A DNA stretch of 13,318 nt from Paracoccaceae bacterium (GCA_016937725.1 JAFGVZ010000035.1:1-13318); one strand, 5' to 3'; positions 1 to 7,349 are shown, counted from the stretch's first letter. Translations and numbers: made by a program. The notes: generated by a model not told the origin, from the sequence alone.

Positions 1-365
1 GCCTGCCAGACCTGCAAATCCATCTTATCCAGGTCGATCAGGTAGAATTCGGCACCGATATAGTAGACCAGCACCAGCAGCGTGAAGCCCGAAATCCATG
101 TCCAGTAGCTTTGCCATTTGTGCCAGATCAGGTGGTCGGGCATCTTGTCGGGCGCAACCAGATATTTCTGGATGTGGTAAAAGCCCCCGCCATGAACCTG
201 CCATTCCTCGCCATGCGCCCCCGGCGCAAGGCTGGGGGATTTGCGCAGACCCAGATCCAGCGCGATGAAATAGAAGCTGGACCCGATCCATGCGATCGCG
301 GTGATGACATGCAGCCAGCGCACGGCAAACTCGGCCCATGCGCCGATCACGGCAAGCTCGAACAT
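1..365 (-). CDS. puuD: Urate hydroxylase PuuD (membrane urate oxidase), N-terminal part
   Basis: This is the first 121 codons of an integral membrane urate hydroxylase, cut by the left window edge. The family oxidises urate to 5-hydroxyisourate in the inner membrane. It passes electrons to a C-terminal cytochrome c domain, which lies outside this window. The visible part starts MFELAVIGAWAEFAVRWLHV and has a membrane segment at about residues 14-37 and a second at about 88-110. Between them is a loop rich in His, Trp and Tyr (HGGGFYHIQKY, residues 58-68; WHKWQSYWTW, 81-90), typical of the urate oxidase N-terminal family. The ATG at 365 is preceded by a purine-rich AAAGGAAAGGG ribosome site. 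The gene is divergent from the LysR gene at 471, its likely regulator. Identity rests on the remembered family sequence and the flanking uraH, puuE and allA genes. Confidence 0.9.
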   Translation of the reverse strand, partial: MFELAVIGAWAEFAVRWLHVITAIAWIGSSFYFIALDLGLRKSPSLAPGAHGEEWQVHGGGFYHIQKYLVAPDKMPDHLIWHKWQSYWTWISGFTLLVLVYYIGAEFYLIDLDKMDLQVWQ

Positions 366-445
366 GATTGGCCCTTTCCTTTTGGCATTTCACGCAGGCT
401 ATACCGGCGCGGCGCTTTCTGTTAATTCCATAAAACACCCATCAC

Positions 446-464
446 TTTCAAATGCAGCCTGAAA
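446..464. promoter_or_regulatory. Inverted repeat in the puuD-lysR divergent promoter region
   Basis: The 105-base gap between puuD and the LysR gene contains TTTCA-N9-TGAAA, a small dyad of the size LysR-type regulators often use. It ends 6 bases before the LysR start, so a bound regulator could block its own gene. On the minus strand one arm overlaps TTGAAA, which could act as a -35 box for puuD, but the -10 partner at 17 bases (GAATTA) is poor. The arms are only 5 bases, so chance is a real possibility. Confidence 0.3.
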
Positions 465-470
465 ATAAAC

Positions 471-1385
471 ATGGCCTACCTGAGCAACCTGCGCATGTTC
501 GTGCGTGTCTACGAATTGGGCAGCATGTCGGCGGCGGCGCGCGATCAGCGCACCTCGCCTGCCGTGGCGTCGGCCCGTGTGGCAGAGTTGGAAAAGCATT
601 TGGGCGTGCGACTGTTCAACCGCACCACGCGGTCGCTGCAACCCACCTCGAACGGGCGGCTGTTCTACGAGGGTGCACAGCGGGTGCTCGATGCCGTAGC
701 AGATGCCGAAGCGTCGCTGACCCATGCCAGCGCGCAGCCGCGCGGAACATTGTTCGTGGCGGCCCCCTTGGGCTTGGGGCGGCGGCTGATCGCGCCGCAT
801 GTGCCTGCCTTCAAGGATGCACACCCCCAGATCGACCTGCGCCTGCGTCTGTCCGACCGCAAGGTCGATGTAACCGCCGAAGGGCTGGACCTGGCATTTC
901 ATCTTGGCACGCTGGAAGATTCGGGCCTGAAAATGCGTATGCTCGCGGAATGCGCGCGGGTGCTGTGTGCTGCCCCTGACTATATTTCCCGCCGTGGCCT
1001 GCCCCGCGATGGCGCGGCACTGGTGGCCGAGAAACACGATTGCCTGACCTTGCGCTTTCCGGGGGCCACCGAATTTCAATGGGCGCTGCAAACACCGGAC
1101 GGCGCAAAACGCTTCAAGATCAGCGGGCCGTTCGAATCCGACGATGGCGATGTGCTGACGGGCTGGGCGCTGGACGGGCGCGGGATTATCCTCAAACCCG
1201 TCTTCGAGGTGGCCGAACAACTGGCCAGCGGTGCCTTGGTGCCGGTGGCAACCGAAACCCCACCCCTGCCCGTAACCTTGGCGGCACTGACACCACATCG
1301 GCGGTTGCGCGACCCGAAAGTGTCTTTGTTCATCGACTTCATTGCAGAGCGCATCCGCGAAGCCTTGGACGCCGGCGCAAGCTAA
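471..1385 (+). CDS. LysR family transcriptional regulator, probably of urate catabolism
   Basis: A 304-residue LysR-type regulator of normal family length. Residues 1-60 form the winged helix-turn-helix DNA-binding domain (LRMFVRVYELGSMSAAAR, then VASARVAELEKHLGVRLFNR). Residues from about 90 to 300 form the two-lobed effector-binding domain. It is divergent from puuD across 105 bases, the usual arrangement for a LysR protein controlling its neighbour. I infer that it senses urate or a breakdown product and controls the urate genes; the effector cannot be read from the sequence. The ribosome site before the ATG is weak (CTGAAAATAAAC). Its TAA stop overlaps the stop of the convergent glycosyltransferase by 4 bases. 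Confidence 0.9.
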   Translation: MAYLSNLRMFVRVYELGSMSAAARDQRTSPAVASARVAELEKHLGVRLFNRTTRSLQPTSNGRLFYEGAQRVLDAVADAEASLTHASAQPRGTLFVAAPLGLGRRLIAPHVPAFKDAHPQIDLRLRLSDRKVDVTAEGLDLAFHLGTLEDSGLKMRMLAECARVLCAAPDYISRRGLPRDGAALVAEKHDCLTLRFPGATEFQWALQTPDGAKRFKISGPFESDDGDVLTGWALDGRGIILKPVFEVAEQLASGALVPVATETPPLPVTLAALTPHRRLRDPKVSLFIDFIAERIREALDAGAS

Positions 1386-2620
1386 GCGCGCGGGCGCGCC
1401 CGTGGCAGATGCGTTCGGATCAGCTTTGCACGATGGGCGAACACCGTTTCATCATCGAAGGCGGACCCATCGCGCGCCGCGCGCCCGATCAGGTCGGACA
1501 AGCGGGCACGATCTTGCGCAAGCGCGCCCAGCGCCTTGGCCAAATCCTCTGCCTGGCCAAGCGGTGTCAGCACGCCGCCTGCATGTTGCGCGATCAAGTC
1601 TGCCGGATAGGCGCTGTCATACCCCACCAACGGGCAGCCAGACGCCAAGGCTTCGATCAGCACGCGCGGCGATTCCGGGGTCAGATGGCAAAACAACAGC
1701 ACATCCGCCGCGCGCAATGCGCCCAGCAATAGCGCGCGGTCAGATACGAAACCGGGCAACGCCACGCGGTCCTTGAGCGGCCCCTGTGCCACCCGTGCGC
1801 GCATATTGACCAAGTCCGGCCCATCGCCCAGCCATTCCGCTTCAAAATCGACACCTGCCTGCGCCAGATGTTCCAGCACCGCCAGCCAGTCGCCCGTGCC
1901 CTTCATCGGGTCCGCGCGCCCAGCATAGACAATGCGCATCGGACCCTGCCGCGCCTGTTTTAGCGCCAGCATCTGAGGCGTGATGTGGTCGGATTTGTGG
2001 ATATGGATGTCATGCACATGCTGCGGGTTCGGGCTATAGGGCGCATAGGCGTCATAGGTTTCGCGCCCGTGAAACAGGCCCAGCGCGGCCTTGGCGATCA
2101 GCCCTTGTTCCATCCGGCACATGATCGGGTATTCCACCGCAAGGCGCAGACGCCGACGCAAGGGCGCGGATTTCACCAAGCGGCGCGCGACGTCCGGCTC
2201 GACCCGGTCGGTCCAGATATAGAACGGCAAGCCCATGGCAGCGGCTTCGCGTGCAATGACCGCGCCCCAATCCCCGAAAGAGGCGCCGCCCAGCGTGGTC
2301 CCGACATAATCCGCCCGCGCCAGCGCCGACCGGATGATCTTGCGCGCTGGCCCCAGCGCCCGCAGAAAGCGGTCGGGCCGCCACGCACTTGGCAGATGCA
2401 CGAAATCCATGCGTGCGCGCGCGGGTCCAATCCGGTCCAACGGCACCCAAGAGCCGGGCGCAGGCCCGTCTTCAACCGCAACCATCACGATCAAATGCTC
2501 GAAATGCTCGGCCCAAAGCCGTAACCCGTTGCAGGCTTGATCGTCCAACAGCAGCCCGTCTTCGCGCCGGTAAAGCGAGGCCGGCAAGTGCAGAAGAAGC
2601 GTGTCTGTCGGGGCTGTCAT
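1382..2620 (-). CDS. Family 4 (GT-B fold) glycosyltransferase
   Basis: A 412-residue protein of the GT4 glycosyltransferase type, transferring a sugar from a nucleotide donor to an unknown acceptor, probably in the cytoplasm. The C-terminal Rossmann domain is clear: MRIVYAGRADPMKGTGDWLA (residues 228-247), then EAEWLGDGPDL (260-270), DRVALPGFVSDR (284-295) and PESPRVLIEALASGCPLVGY (315-334). The last is the donor-binding acidic motif, with its two Glu residues one position closer than the usual E-x7-E. Residues 201-212 are His-rich (HVHDIHIHKSDH). No signal peptide or membrane segment is seen. It sits 32 bases behind uraH on the same strand. A TTG at 2656 overlaps the uraH stop (TTGA) and would add 12 residues; I chose the ATG because the protein start MTAPTDTLLLHLP fits better. 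Nothing in the sequence links it directly to purine metabolism. Confidence 0.82.
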   Translation of the reverse strand: MTAPTDTLLLHLPASLYRREDGLLLDDQACNGLRLWAEHFEHLIVMVAVEDGPAPGSWVPLDRIGPARARMDFVHLPSAWRPDRFLRALGPARKIIRSALARADYVGTTLGGASFGDWGAVIAREAAAMGLPFYIWTDRVEPDVARRLVKSAPLRRRLRLAVEYPIMCRMEQGLIAKAALGLFHGRETYDAYAPYSPNPQHVHDIHIHKSDHITPQMLALKQARQGPMRIVYAGRADPMKGTGDWLAVLEHLAQAGVDFEAEWLGDGPDLVNMRARVAQGPLKDRVALPGFVSDRALLLGALRAADVLLFCHLTPESPRVLIEALASGCPLVGYDSAYPADLIAQHAGGVLTPLGQAEDLAKALGALAQDRARLSDLIGRAARDGSAFDDETVFAHRAKLIRTHLPRARPRA

Positions 2621-2652
2621 GGACCTGAGAAGCGCATAAGCGCTAAGGGCTG

Positions 2653-3009
2653 TCAACTGCCGCGATAGGTGGAAAACCCGAAGGGCGACAGCAAGAGCGG
2701 CACATGGTAGTGGCTGTCCGGGTCGCTCATGCCAAAGCGAATGGGCACGTCATCCAAAAACAACGGCTCTGCGCCCGCTTGCCCGGTTGCCCGCAAATAT
2801 GCGCCAGCCGCGAAAACCAGTTCATAGCTGCCGGTTGAAAAACGGTCTTGGGGCAGGATGGGGCTGTCGGTGCGCCCGTCCTCATTTGTAGTCACGCGCG
2901 CCAGTTCCGTGCGCGATGCGCCCTCCAGCCGGTAGAGCACGACCTCAAGCCCCGCTGCGGGCAGCCCGCGTGCCGTATCCAGAACATGGGTGGTCAGAAA
3001 TCCGGCCAT
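2653..3009 (-). CDS. uraH: 5-hydroxyisourate hydrolase (HIUase)
   Basis: A 118-residue transthyretin-like hydrolase that opens 5-hydroxyisourate, the PuuD product, to OHCU. All expected landmarks are present: the N-terminal LTTHVLDTARG with His8, the NEDGRTD loop with Arg46, SHYHVPLLLSPFGFSTY with His100 and His102, and the exact C-terminal tetrapeptide YRGS that distinguishes HIUase from transthyretin. Length is normal. The ATG at 3009 has a strong AGGAGGG ribosome site 4 bases upstream. The gene is divergent from puuE-uraD, which encodes the next step, and is followed at once by the glycosyltransferase. Confidence 0.96.
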   Translation of the reverse strand: MAGFLTTHVLDTARGLPAAGLEVVLYRLEGASRTELARVTTNEDGRTDSPILPQDRFSTGSYELVFAAGAYLRATGQAGAEPLFLDDVPIRFGMSDPDSHYHVPLLLSPFGFSTYRGS

Positions 3010-3122
3010 TGCGCCCTCCTGTGGCTGTGTTTCTATGCATCTAGGCGCAACCGGGAGGAAAACACCAGCATACGGGCTTGCGCCATGCGCGCAGGTCTTT
3101 CAAGAAATTCCAGAAAGCGGAA

Positions 3123-3151
3123 ATGATTATTCTGCTTTAACACATAATCAT
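3123..3151. promoter_or_regulatory. Candidate operator: 8-bp perfect dyad between uraH and puuE-uraD
   Basis: ATGATTAT (3123-3130) and ATAATCAT (3144-3151) are perfect inverted copies separated by 13 bases. Their centres are 21 bases apart, two helical turns, as expected for a dimeric regulator binding one face of DNA. The site is AT-rich in a GC-rich background and lies in the 162-base divergent gap, 20 bases before the puuE-uraD start. It could control both directions. The regulator is unknown; the LysR protein is one candidate, but the site near lysR has a different sequence. Confidence 0.5.
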
Positions 3152-3161
3152 GACAGGTCCC

Positions 3162-3166
3162 GGAGG
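3162..3166 (+). promoter_or_regulatory. Ribosome binding site that selects a TTG start
   Basis: GGAGG lies 5 bases before TTG at 3172. The next in-frame ATG, at 3193, would have this site 26 bases away and would remove the conserved family start QRYPRNMTGYG. TTG is therefore the preferred start of puuE-uraD. Confidence 0.7.
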
Positions 3167-3171
3167 CTCTC

Positions 3172-4587
3172 TTGCAACGTTACCCCCGCAACATGACAGG
3201 CTATGGTGCCAAACCACCCGCGGCCAACTGGCCGAACGGGGCGAAGATCGCGATCTCTCTGGTGCTGAACTACGAAGAGGGCGGCGAGAATTGCCTGCTG
3301 CACGGCGATGCCGCGTCTGAAGGGTTCTTGTCCGACATTCCCGGTGCCGCCCCTTGGGATGGCCAGCGCCATTGGAACATGGAATCGATCTACGACTATG
3401 GCGCGCGTGCAGGGTTCTGGCGGCTGCACCGTTTGTTCACCGGGCGCGCCTTGCCCGTCACCATCTTCGGTGTGGCGAGTGCCCTCGCGCGCAGCCCTGA
3501 ACAGGTTGCCGCCATGCAAAGCGCGGGCTGGGAGATTGCCAGCCACGGGCTGAAATGGGTCGAACACCGCGATATGCCCGAAGCGGAGGAACGCGCGGCA
3601 ATCCAAGAGGCCATTCGCCTGCATACCGAAGTGACCGGCGCGCCCCCACGCGGTTGGTATACCGGGCGCTGTTCGGTCAACACCGTGCGGCTGGTGGCAG
3701 AGACGGGCGCATTCGACTGGATTTCCGACACTTACGACGATGACTTGCCGCATTGGATGGAATTCGGCGACCGCGATCAGTTGATCCTGCCCTACACTCT
3801 GGAAGCCAATGATATGCGCTTCGCCACCGCGCCGGGCTGGGTCACGGGCCGCGATTTCGAGGATTACCTGACCGACGCCTTCGACACGCTGTATGACGAA
3901 GGCACCGCAGGTGCGCCGAAAATGTTGTCCATCGGCCTGCATTGCCGCCTTGTCGGGCGTCCCGGCAAAATTGCGGGGCTGATGCGGTTTCTGGATCACG
4001 CGATGGCGCATGACGGCGTGTGGTTCGCCACACGTGGGGAAATCGCCCAGCATTGGGCGACGCATCACCCCCACAAGCGTCGCACCCGTCCCAGCGCGAT
4101 GGACCGCGAAAGCTTTGTCGCAAAGTTCGGTGGCATCTACGAACACTCCCCTTGGGTGGCCGAAGCCGCGCATGGCTTGGAACTTGGCCCCGCGCATGAC
4201 AGCGCCGTGGGGCTGGCCAATGCCATGGCGCGCGCGTTCCGGTCGGGCAGCGCGGACGCGCGAATGCAGGTCTTGCGCGCCCACCCGGACCTTGCGGGCA
4301 AATTGGCCGCCGCCAAGCGCCTGACGCCCGAATCGACCGCAGAGCAATCGAGCGCGGGGCTGGATGCCCTGACGGACTCCGAGCGCGCCACCTTCCAGCG
4401 CCTGAACACCGCTTATGTGGAAAAGCACGGCTTTCCCTTCATCATCGCCGTGCGCGACAATACCAAGGACAGCATTCTGGCCGCCTTCCACACCCGTATC
4501 GACAATGACAGCGCGACCGAATTCGCCACCGCCTGCGCGCAGGTTGAACGCATCGGGGCGCTGCGGCTGATGGAACTCCTGCCATGA
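3172..4587 (+). CDS. puuE: Bifunctional allantoinase (PuuE) / OHCU decarboxylase (UraD) fusion
   Basis: A 471-residue fusion of two urate-pathway enzymes. Residues 1 to about 305 are a PuuE-type allantoinase of the polysaccharide deacetylase fold, which opens allantoin to allantoate. Landmarks are RYPRNMTGYG, LNYEEGGENCLLHGD (32-46), EIASHGLKW (121-129), GWYTGR (161-166), SDTYDDDLPHW (185-195) and LSIGLHCRLVGRP (252-264). Residues from about 310 to 471 are OHCU decarboxylase, which makes S-allantoin. Landmarks are FGGIYEHSPWVAE with probable catalytic His325, HPDLAGK (371-377), EQSSAGL with Glu391, and KHGFPFIIAVR (418-428). The earlier chemical step sits in the C-terminal domain, so product could pass straight to the N-terminal domain (inference). 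The start is TTG with a good ribosome site. AllA follows 49 bases later. Confidence 0.94.
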   Translation: MQRYPRNMTGYGAKPPAANWPNGAKIAISLVLNYEEGGENCLLHGDAASEGFLSDIPGAAPWDGQRHWNMESIYDYGARAGFWRLHRLFTGRALPVTIFGVASALARSPEQVAAMQSAGWEIASHGLKWVEHRDMPEAEERAAIQEAIRLHTEVTGAPPRGWYTGRCSVNTVRLVAETGAFDWISDTYDDDLPHWMEFGDRDQLILPYTLEANDMRFATAPGWVTGRDFEDYLTDAFDTLYDEGTAGAPKMLSIGLHCRLVGRPGKIAGLMRFLDHAMAHDGVWFATRGEIAQHWATHHPHKRRTRPSAMDRESFVAKFGGIYEHSPWVAEAAHGLELGPAHDSAVGLANAMARAFRSGSADARMQVLRAHPDLAGKLAAAKRLTPESTAEQSSAGLDALTDSERATFQRLNTAYVEKHGFPFIIAVRDNTKDSILAAFHTRIDNDSATEFATACAQVERIGALRLMELLP

Positions 4588-4590
4588 TGG

Positions 4591-4612
4591 CTTCATCTTG
4601 CCATAAATACTC
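4591..4612 (+). repeat. Short dispersed intergenic motif, copy 1
   Basis: Three bases after the puuE-uraD stop lies CTTCATCTTGCC followed by ATAAATACTC. It matches a stretch at 10132-10154 in 18 of 22 aligned columns with one gap. From memory, motifs of this kind are frequent in Rhodobacteraceae intergenic DNA; that frequency cannot be checked here. This copy lacks the GC-rich hairpins that follow the second copy. Confidence 0.4.
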
Positions 4613-4636
4613 ACGACGCGACGGCAGGGACCGGGG

Positions 4637-5128
4637 ATGACGAAGGTAGTTCTCACCCAACCCCTGACGGCGCAAGCCTTTGCCCCCTTTGGCGATGTGC
4701 TGGACGCGACAGGCGCGCCCGACAAACTGATCAATCAAGGGCTATGCGGGCGGTTCCATGATCGGGCCAAGCTTGATTTCGGGCCGGATGGCCGCGCCGG
4801 GATCTCGATCTTCAACGCGGAAGCGCGCGCCCTGCCCTATACACTCGACATGGTGGAACGGCATCCCGACGGAAGCCAAGCCTTCATTCCGATGCACCAG
4901 CACCCGTTTCTGGTCATCGTGGCCCCGGACGAAAACGGCACCCCCGGCACACCCTTGGCGTTCATCACCAACGGCGCGCAAGCGATCAATCTGCACCGCA
5001 ACACGTGGCACGGCGTGCTGACACCGCTTTCCGCGCCGGGGCTGTTCGCGGTCATCGACCGTATCGGCCCCACCCCGAACCTGGAGGAGCATGGGTTCGC
5101 ATCCCCGTGGGAGGTGCGGGCCCCCTGA
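4637..5128 (+). CDS. allA: Ureidoglycolate lyase
   Basis: A 163-residue AllA-family enzyme that splits ureidoglycolate into glyoxylate and urea, the last ureide step. Seen in the sequence: FAPFGDVL at the N-terminus (15-22), ERHPDGSQAFIPM (74-86), AFITNGAQAINLHRNTWHGV (108-127) and VIDR (139-142), which match the cupin-like AllA core of about 160 residues. It lies 49 bases after puuE-uraD on the same strand and probably shares its transcript. AGGGA lies about 7 bases before the ATG. The enzyme making its substrate from allantoate (allantoicase, or AllC plus dehydrogenase) is not in this window. Confidence 0.94.
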   Translation: MTKVVLTQPLTAQAFAPFGDVLDATGAPDKLINQGLCGRFHDRAKLDFGPDGRAGISIFNAEARALPYTLDMVERHPDGSQAFIPMHQHPFLVIVAPDENGTPGTPLAFITNGAQAINLHRNTWHGVLTPLSAPGLFAVIDRIGPTPNLEEHGFASPWEVRAP

Positions 5129-5200
5129 AACCATAGCCAGACTAACCAAAAGAACCGCCTTGGCGGAACGACCCAACATGTCTTTGGAGGAGGACAGAAA

Positions 5201-6644
5201 ATGACAGACACTTCCCTTGGCACGCCCGCGCAATTGCGCGACGTGGATTATATGCCGCCCCTGCACAAGGCCATCCCGCTGGGCGTGCAGCATGTGATGG
5301 CGATGTTCGTCTCGAATGTAACGCCCGCAATTATCGTGGCGGGGGCGGCGGGGTTCGGTTTCGGGTCAAACTCGCCCGATTTCCCGAACCTGATCTACAT
5401 GATCCAAATGTCGATGTTCATGGCGGGCGTGGCGACGTTGTTCCAGACCATCACCTTCGGCCCGATCGGCGCGCGTATGCCCATCGTGCAGGGCACGTCC
5501 TTTGCCTTCATCCCCGTCATGATCCCGCTGGTTGCGGGCAAGGGTGTCGATGCGATGGCGGCGGTCATGGGCGGCATCTTGGTGGGCGGGTTGTTCCATG
5601 CCGCCTTGGGCACCGTGATCGGGCGCATCCGGTTTGCGCTGCCGCCGCTGGTGACGGGTCTGGTTGTGACCATGATCGGCCTCGCACTCGTGCGCGTCGG
5701 CGTGCAATATGCCGCCGGTGGCGTGCCCGCCATGGGGACCGAGAAATTCGGCAACCTGCAAAGCTGGTCGGTGGCGCTGGTTGTCATCTTCGTCACGCTG
5801 GGGCTGAAATTCTTCACCCGCGGGATGCTCGCCATTTCCGCCGTTCTGCTAGGCTTGCTGGCAGGCTATGCCGTGGCCTTTGCGCTTGGCATGGTCAGCT
5901 TTAGCAATGTCGGCCGCGCGGCTGTTTTCGCCTTGCCAAACCCGTTCCATTTCGGGATGGAATTCACCGCCGCCGCGATCATCGGCTTTTGCGCCATGGC
6001 GTTTGTCTCGGCGGTGGAAACCGTGGGCGACGTGTCGGGCATTGCCAAGGGCGGCGCGGGGCGTGAAGCGACCGACCGCGAAATCGCGGGTGCCACCTAT
6101 GCCGATGGGCTTGGCACAGCCGTGTCAGGCATTTTCGGCGCGCTGCCCAATACCAGCTTCAGCCAGAATGTCGGCCTGATCGCCATGACCGGGGTGATGT
6201 CGCGCCATGTCGTGACCTTCGGGGCGGTTCTGCTGATCGTGGCAGGGCTGTTTCCGAAGGTGGGCGCGGTCATCTCGACCGTCCCCATCGAAGTGCTGGG
6301 CGGCGGCGTGATCGTGATGTTCGGCATGGTCGTGGCCGCCGGTATCTCTATGCTGTCGGACGTGCATTATGCTGTCGGACGTGCATTGGAACCGGCGCAA
6401 CATGGTGATCTTCGCCATCGCATTGTCGCTGGGGCTGGGGTTGCAACTGGAACCATCCGCCCTGCAACACCTGCCCGACACGCCGCGTGTGCTGCTGACC
6501 TCGGGCATTCTGCCTGCCGCCTTCATCGCCATCATCCTGAACCTGATCCTGCCGCAGGAGCTGGCGGGAGAGGCAACGGAAGAGGTCTCTGGCGGGTTGC
6601 ACGGATCGGGCGCGGGGCTGGACCCGGCCGATCGCAAGGGCTGA
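5201..6644 (+). pseudogene. NCS2 family urate/xanthine permease, frameshifted by a 19-bp tandem duplication
   Basis: A proton-coupled nucleobase permease of the NCS2 (xanthine/urate) family, presumably importing urate for this locus. Visible motifs are GVQHVMAMF in the first membrane segment (QH at 30-31), MPIVQGTSFAFIP (93-105), SAVETVGDVSG with Glu273, and QNVGLIAMTG (322-331), the family signature. GGAGGAGG before the ATG is strong. The frame is normal to codon 389. There a perfect 19-bp tandem duplication shifts it, and the 503-residue product reading on to 6712 ends in about 114 non-membrane Ala/Arg-rich residues. Removing one copy restores SMLSDVHWNRRNMVIFAIA and an intact 474-residue protein stopping at 6644. 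The last membrane segments are lost as it stands, so the gene is probably inactive unless this is an assembly error. Confidence 0.88.
6349..6387. repeat. Perfect 19-bp tandem duplication inside the permease gene
   Basis: TATGCTGTCGGACGTGCAT occurs at 6349-6367 and again, identical, at 6368-6386. The following T makes the repeated tract 39 bases. Nineteen is not a multiple of three, so the second copy shifts the frame by +1. The frame that continues after the second copy encodes a well-formed NCS2 C-terminus, which identifies the extra copy as the lesion. Confidence 0.97.
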
Positions 6645-6651
6645 CAGGCCG

Positions 6652-6682
6652 GGGGCGCGCGGGGGTTTTTCCCCGTCGCCCC
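6652..6682 (+). terminator. Strong GC hairpin after the permease gene
   Basis: GGGGCG (6652-6657) pairs with CGCCCC (6677-6682), and CGGGG (6660-6664) pairs with CCCCG (6671-6675). There is one G-T pair and one bulge, and the loop is GTTTTT. It begins 8 bases after the intact-frame stop and ends right at the sodB -35 box. No T run follows, so it may act as a 3' stabiliser or a weak terminator. Confidence 0.45.
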
Positions 6683-6711
6683 TTGACGGTTGCGGCCACA
6701 AGTCTCTTATA
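6683..6711 (+). promoter_or_regulatory. Sigma-70-type promoter of sodB
   Basis: TTGACG (6683-6688) and CTTATA (6706-6711) are separated by 17 bases, about 40 bases before the sodB ATG. This is a near-consensus housekeeping promoter and the clearest one in the window. Confidence 0.7.
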
Positions 6712-6749
6712 AGAGGCAGCGAAACCCATAATGAAAGAAGAGGAACACA

Positions 6750-7349
6750 ATGGCTTTTGAGCTTCCCGACCTTCCCTATGCGCATGATGCACTGGCCGAT
6801 CTGGGCATGAGCGCCGAGACGATGGAATTCCATCACGACATTCACCACAAGGCCTATGTCGACAACGGCAACAAGCTGATCGCTGGCACCGAATGGGAAG
6901 GCAAATCGCTGGAAGATATCATCACCGGCACCTACCAGTCGGGTGCTGTAGCGCAATCGGGCATCTTCAACAATGCCGGCCAGCACTGGAACCATGTCCA
7001 GTTCTGGGAGATGATGGGTCCGGGCACCGGCGGTATGCCGGGAGAGCTGGAAACGGCGCTGACCGAAAGCTTCGGCTCTGTCGACAAGTTCAAGGAAGAG
7101 TTCGCCGCCGCTGGTGCCGGGCAGTTCGGCTCTGGCTGGTGTTGGCTGGTCAAGGACAAGGACGGCTCCTTGCGCGTGACCAAGACCGAAAACGGCGTGA
7201 ATCCGCTCTGCTTCGGTCAAACGGCACTTCTGGGCTGCGACGTGTGGGAGCACAGCTACTACATCGACTTCCGCAACAAGCGCCCGGCTTACCTGTCGAA
7301 CTTCCTCGAAAAGCTGGTGAACTGGGAAAACGTCGCCTCGCGGATGTGA
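6750..7349 (+). CDS. sodB: Superoxide dismutase, Fe/Mn family (Fe-type features)
   Basis: A 199-residue cytoplasmic superoxide dismutase that converts superoxide to oxygen and hydrogen peroxide. The N-terminus AFELPDLPYAHDAL and the four metal ligands are visible: His28 (MEFHHDIHHKAY), His82 (QHWNH), Asp164 and His168 (DVWEHSYYIDFRN). Gln78 in NNAGQHWNH occupies the position of the active-site Gln of Fe-type enzymes rather than that of the Mn type. Metal choice in this family can be loose, so Mn use is not excluded. AGAGGAA precedes the ATG. The gene has its own promoter upstream and a terminator downstream, so it is probably monocistronic and separate from the urate genes. Confidence 0.96.
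   Translation: MAFELPDLPYAHDALADLGMSAETMEFHHDIHHKAYVDNGNKLIAGTEWEGKSLEDIITGTYQSGAVAQSGIFNNAGQHWNHVQFWEMMGPGTGGMPGELETALTESFGSVDKFKEEFAAAGAGQFGSGWCWLVKDKDGSLRVTKTENGVNPLCFGQTALLGCDVWEHSYYIDFRNKRPAYLSNFLEKLVNWENVASRM

Noticed and set aside
399..1298. Minus-strand reading frame of about 299 codons opposite the LysR gene
   Set aside because: The plus-strand protein is a standard LysR regulator, and the antisense product is composition-driven.
1391..1402. Palindrome CGGGCGCGCCCG as a terminator between lysR and the glycosyltransferase
   Set aside because: It lies in the 3' coding end of the glycosyltransferase, has no loop, and lacks a T tract.
3148..4734. Long antisense reading frame (about 528 codons) on the minus strand
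   Set aside because: It is the mirror of puuE-uraD, whose protein has clear motifs of both enzymes. The antisense product has no recognisable domain and arises from the GC-rich codon pattern.
6368..6712. The shifted C-terminal tail of the permease as a real domain
   Set aside because: The tail is Ala/Arg/His-rich without membrane segments, whereas the alternative frame gives the expected NCS2 end with two hydrophobic segments.
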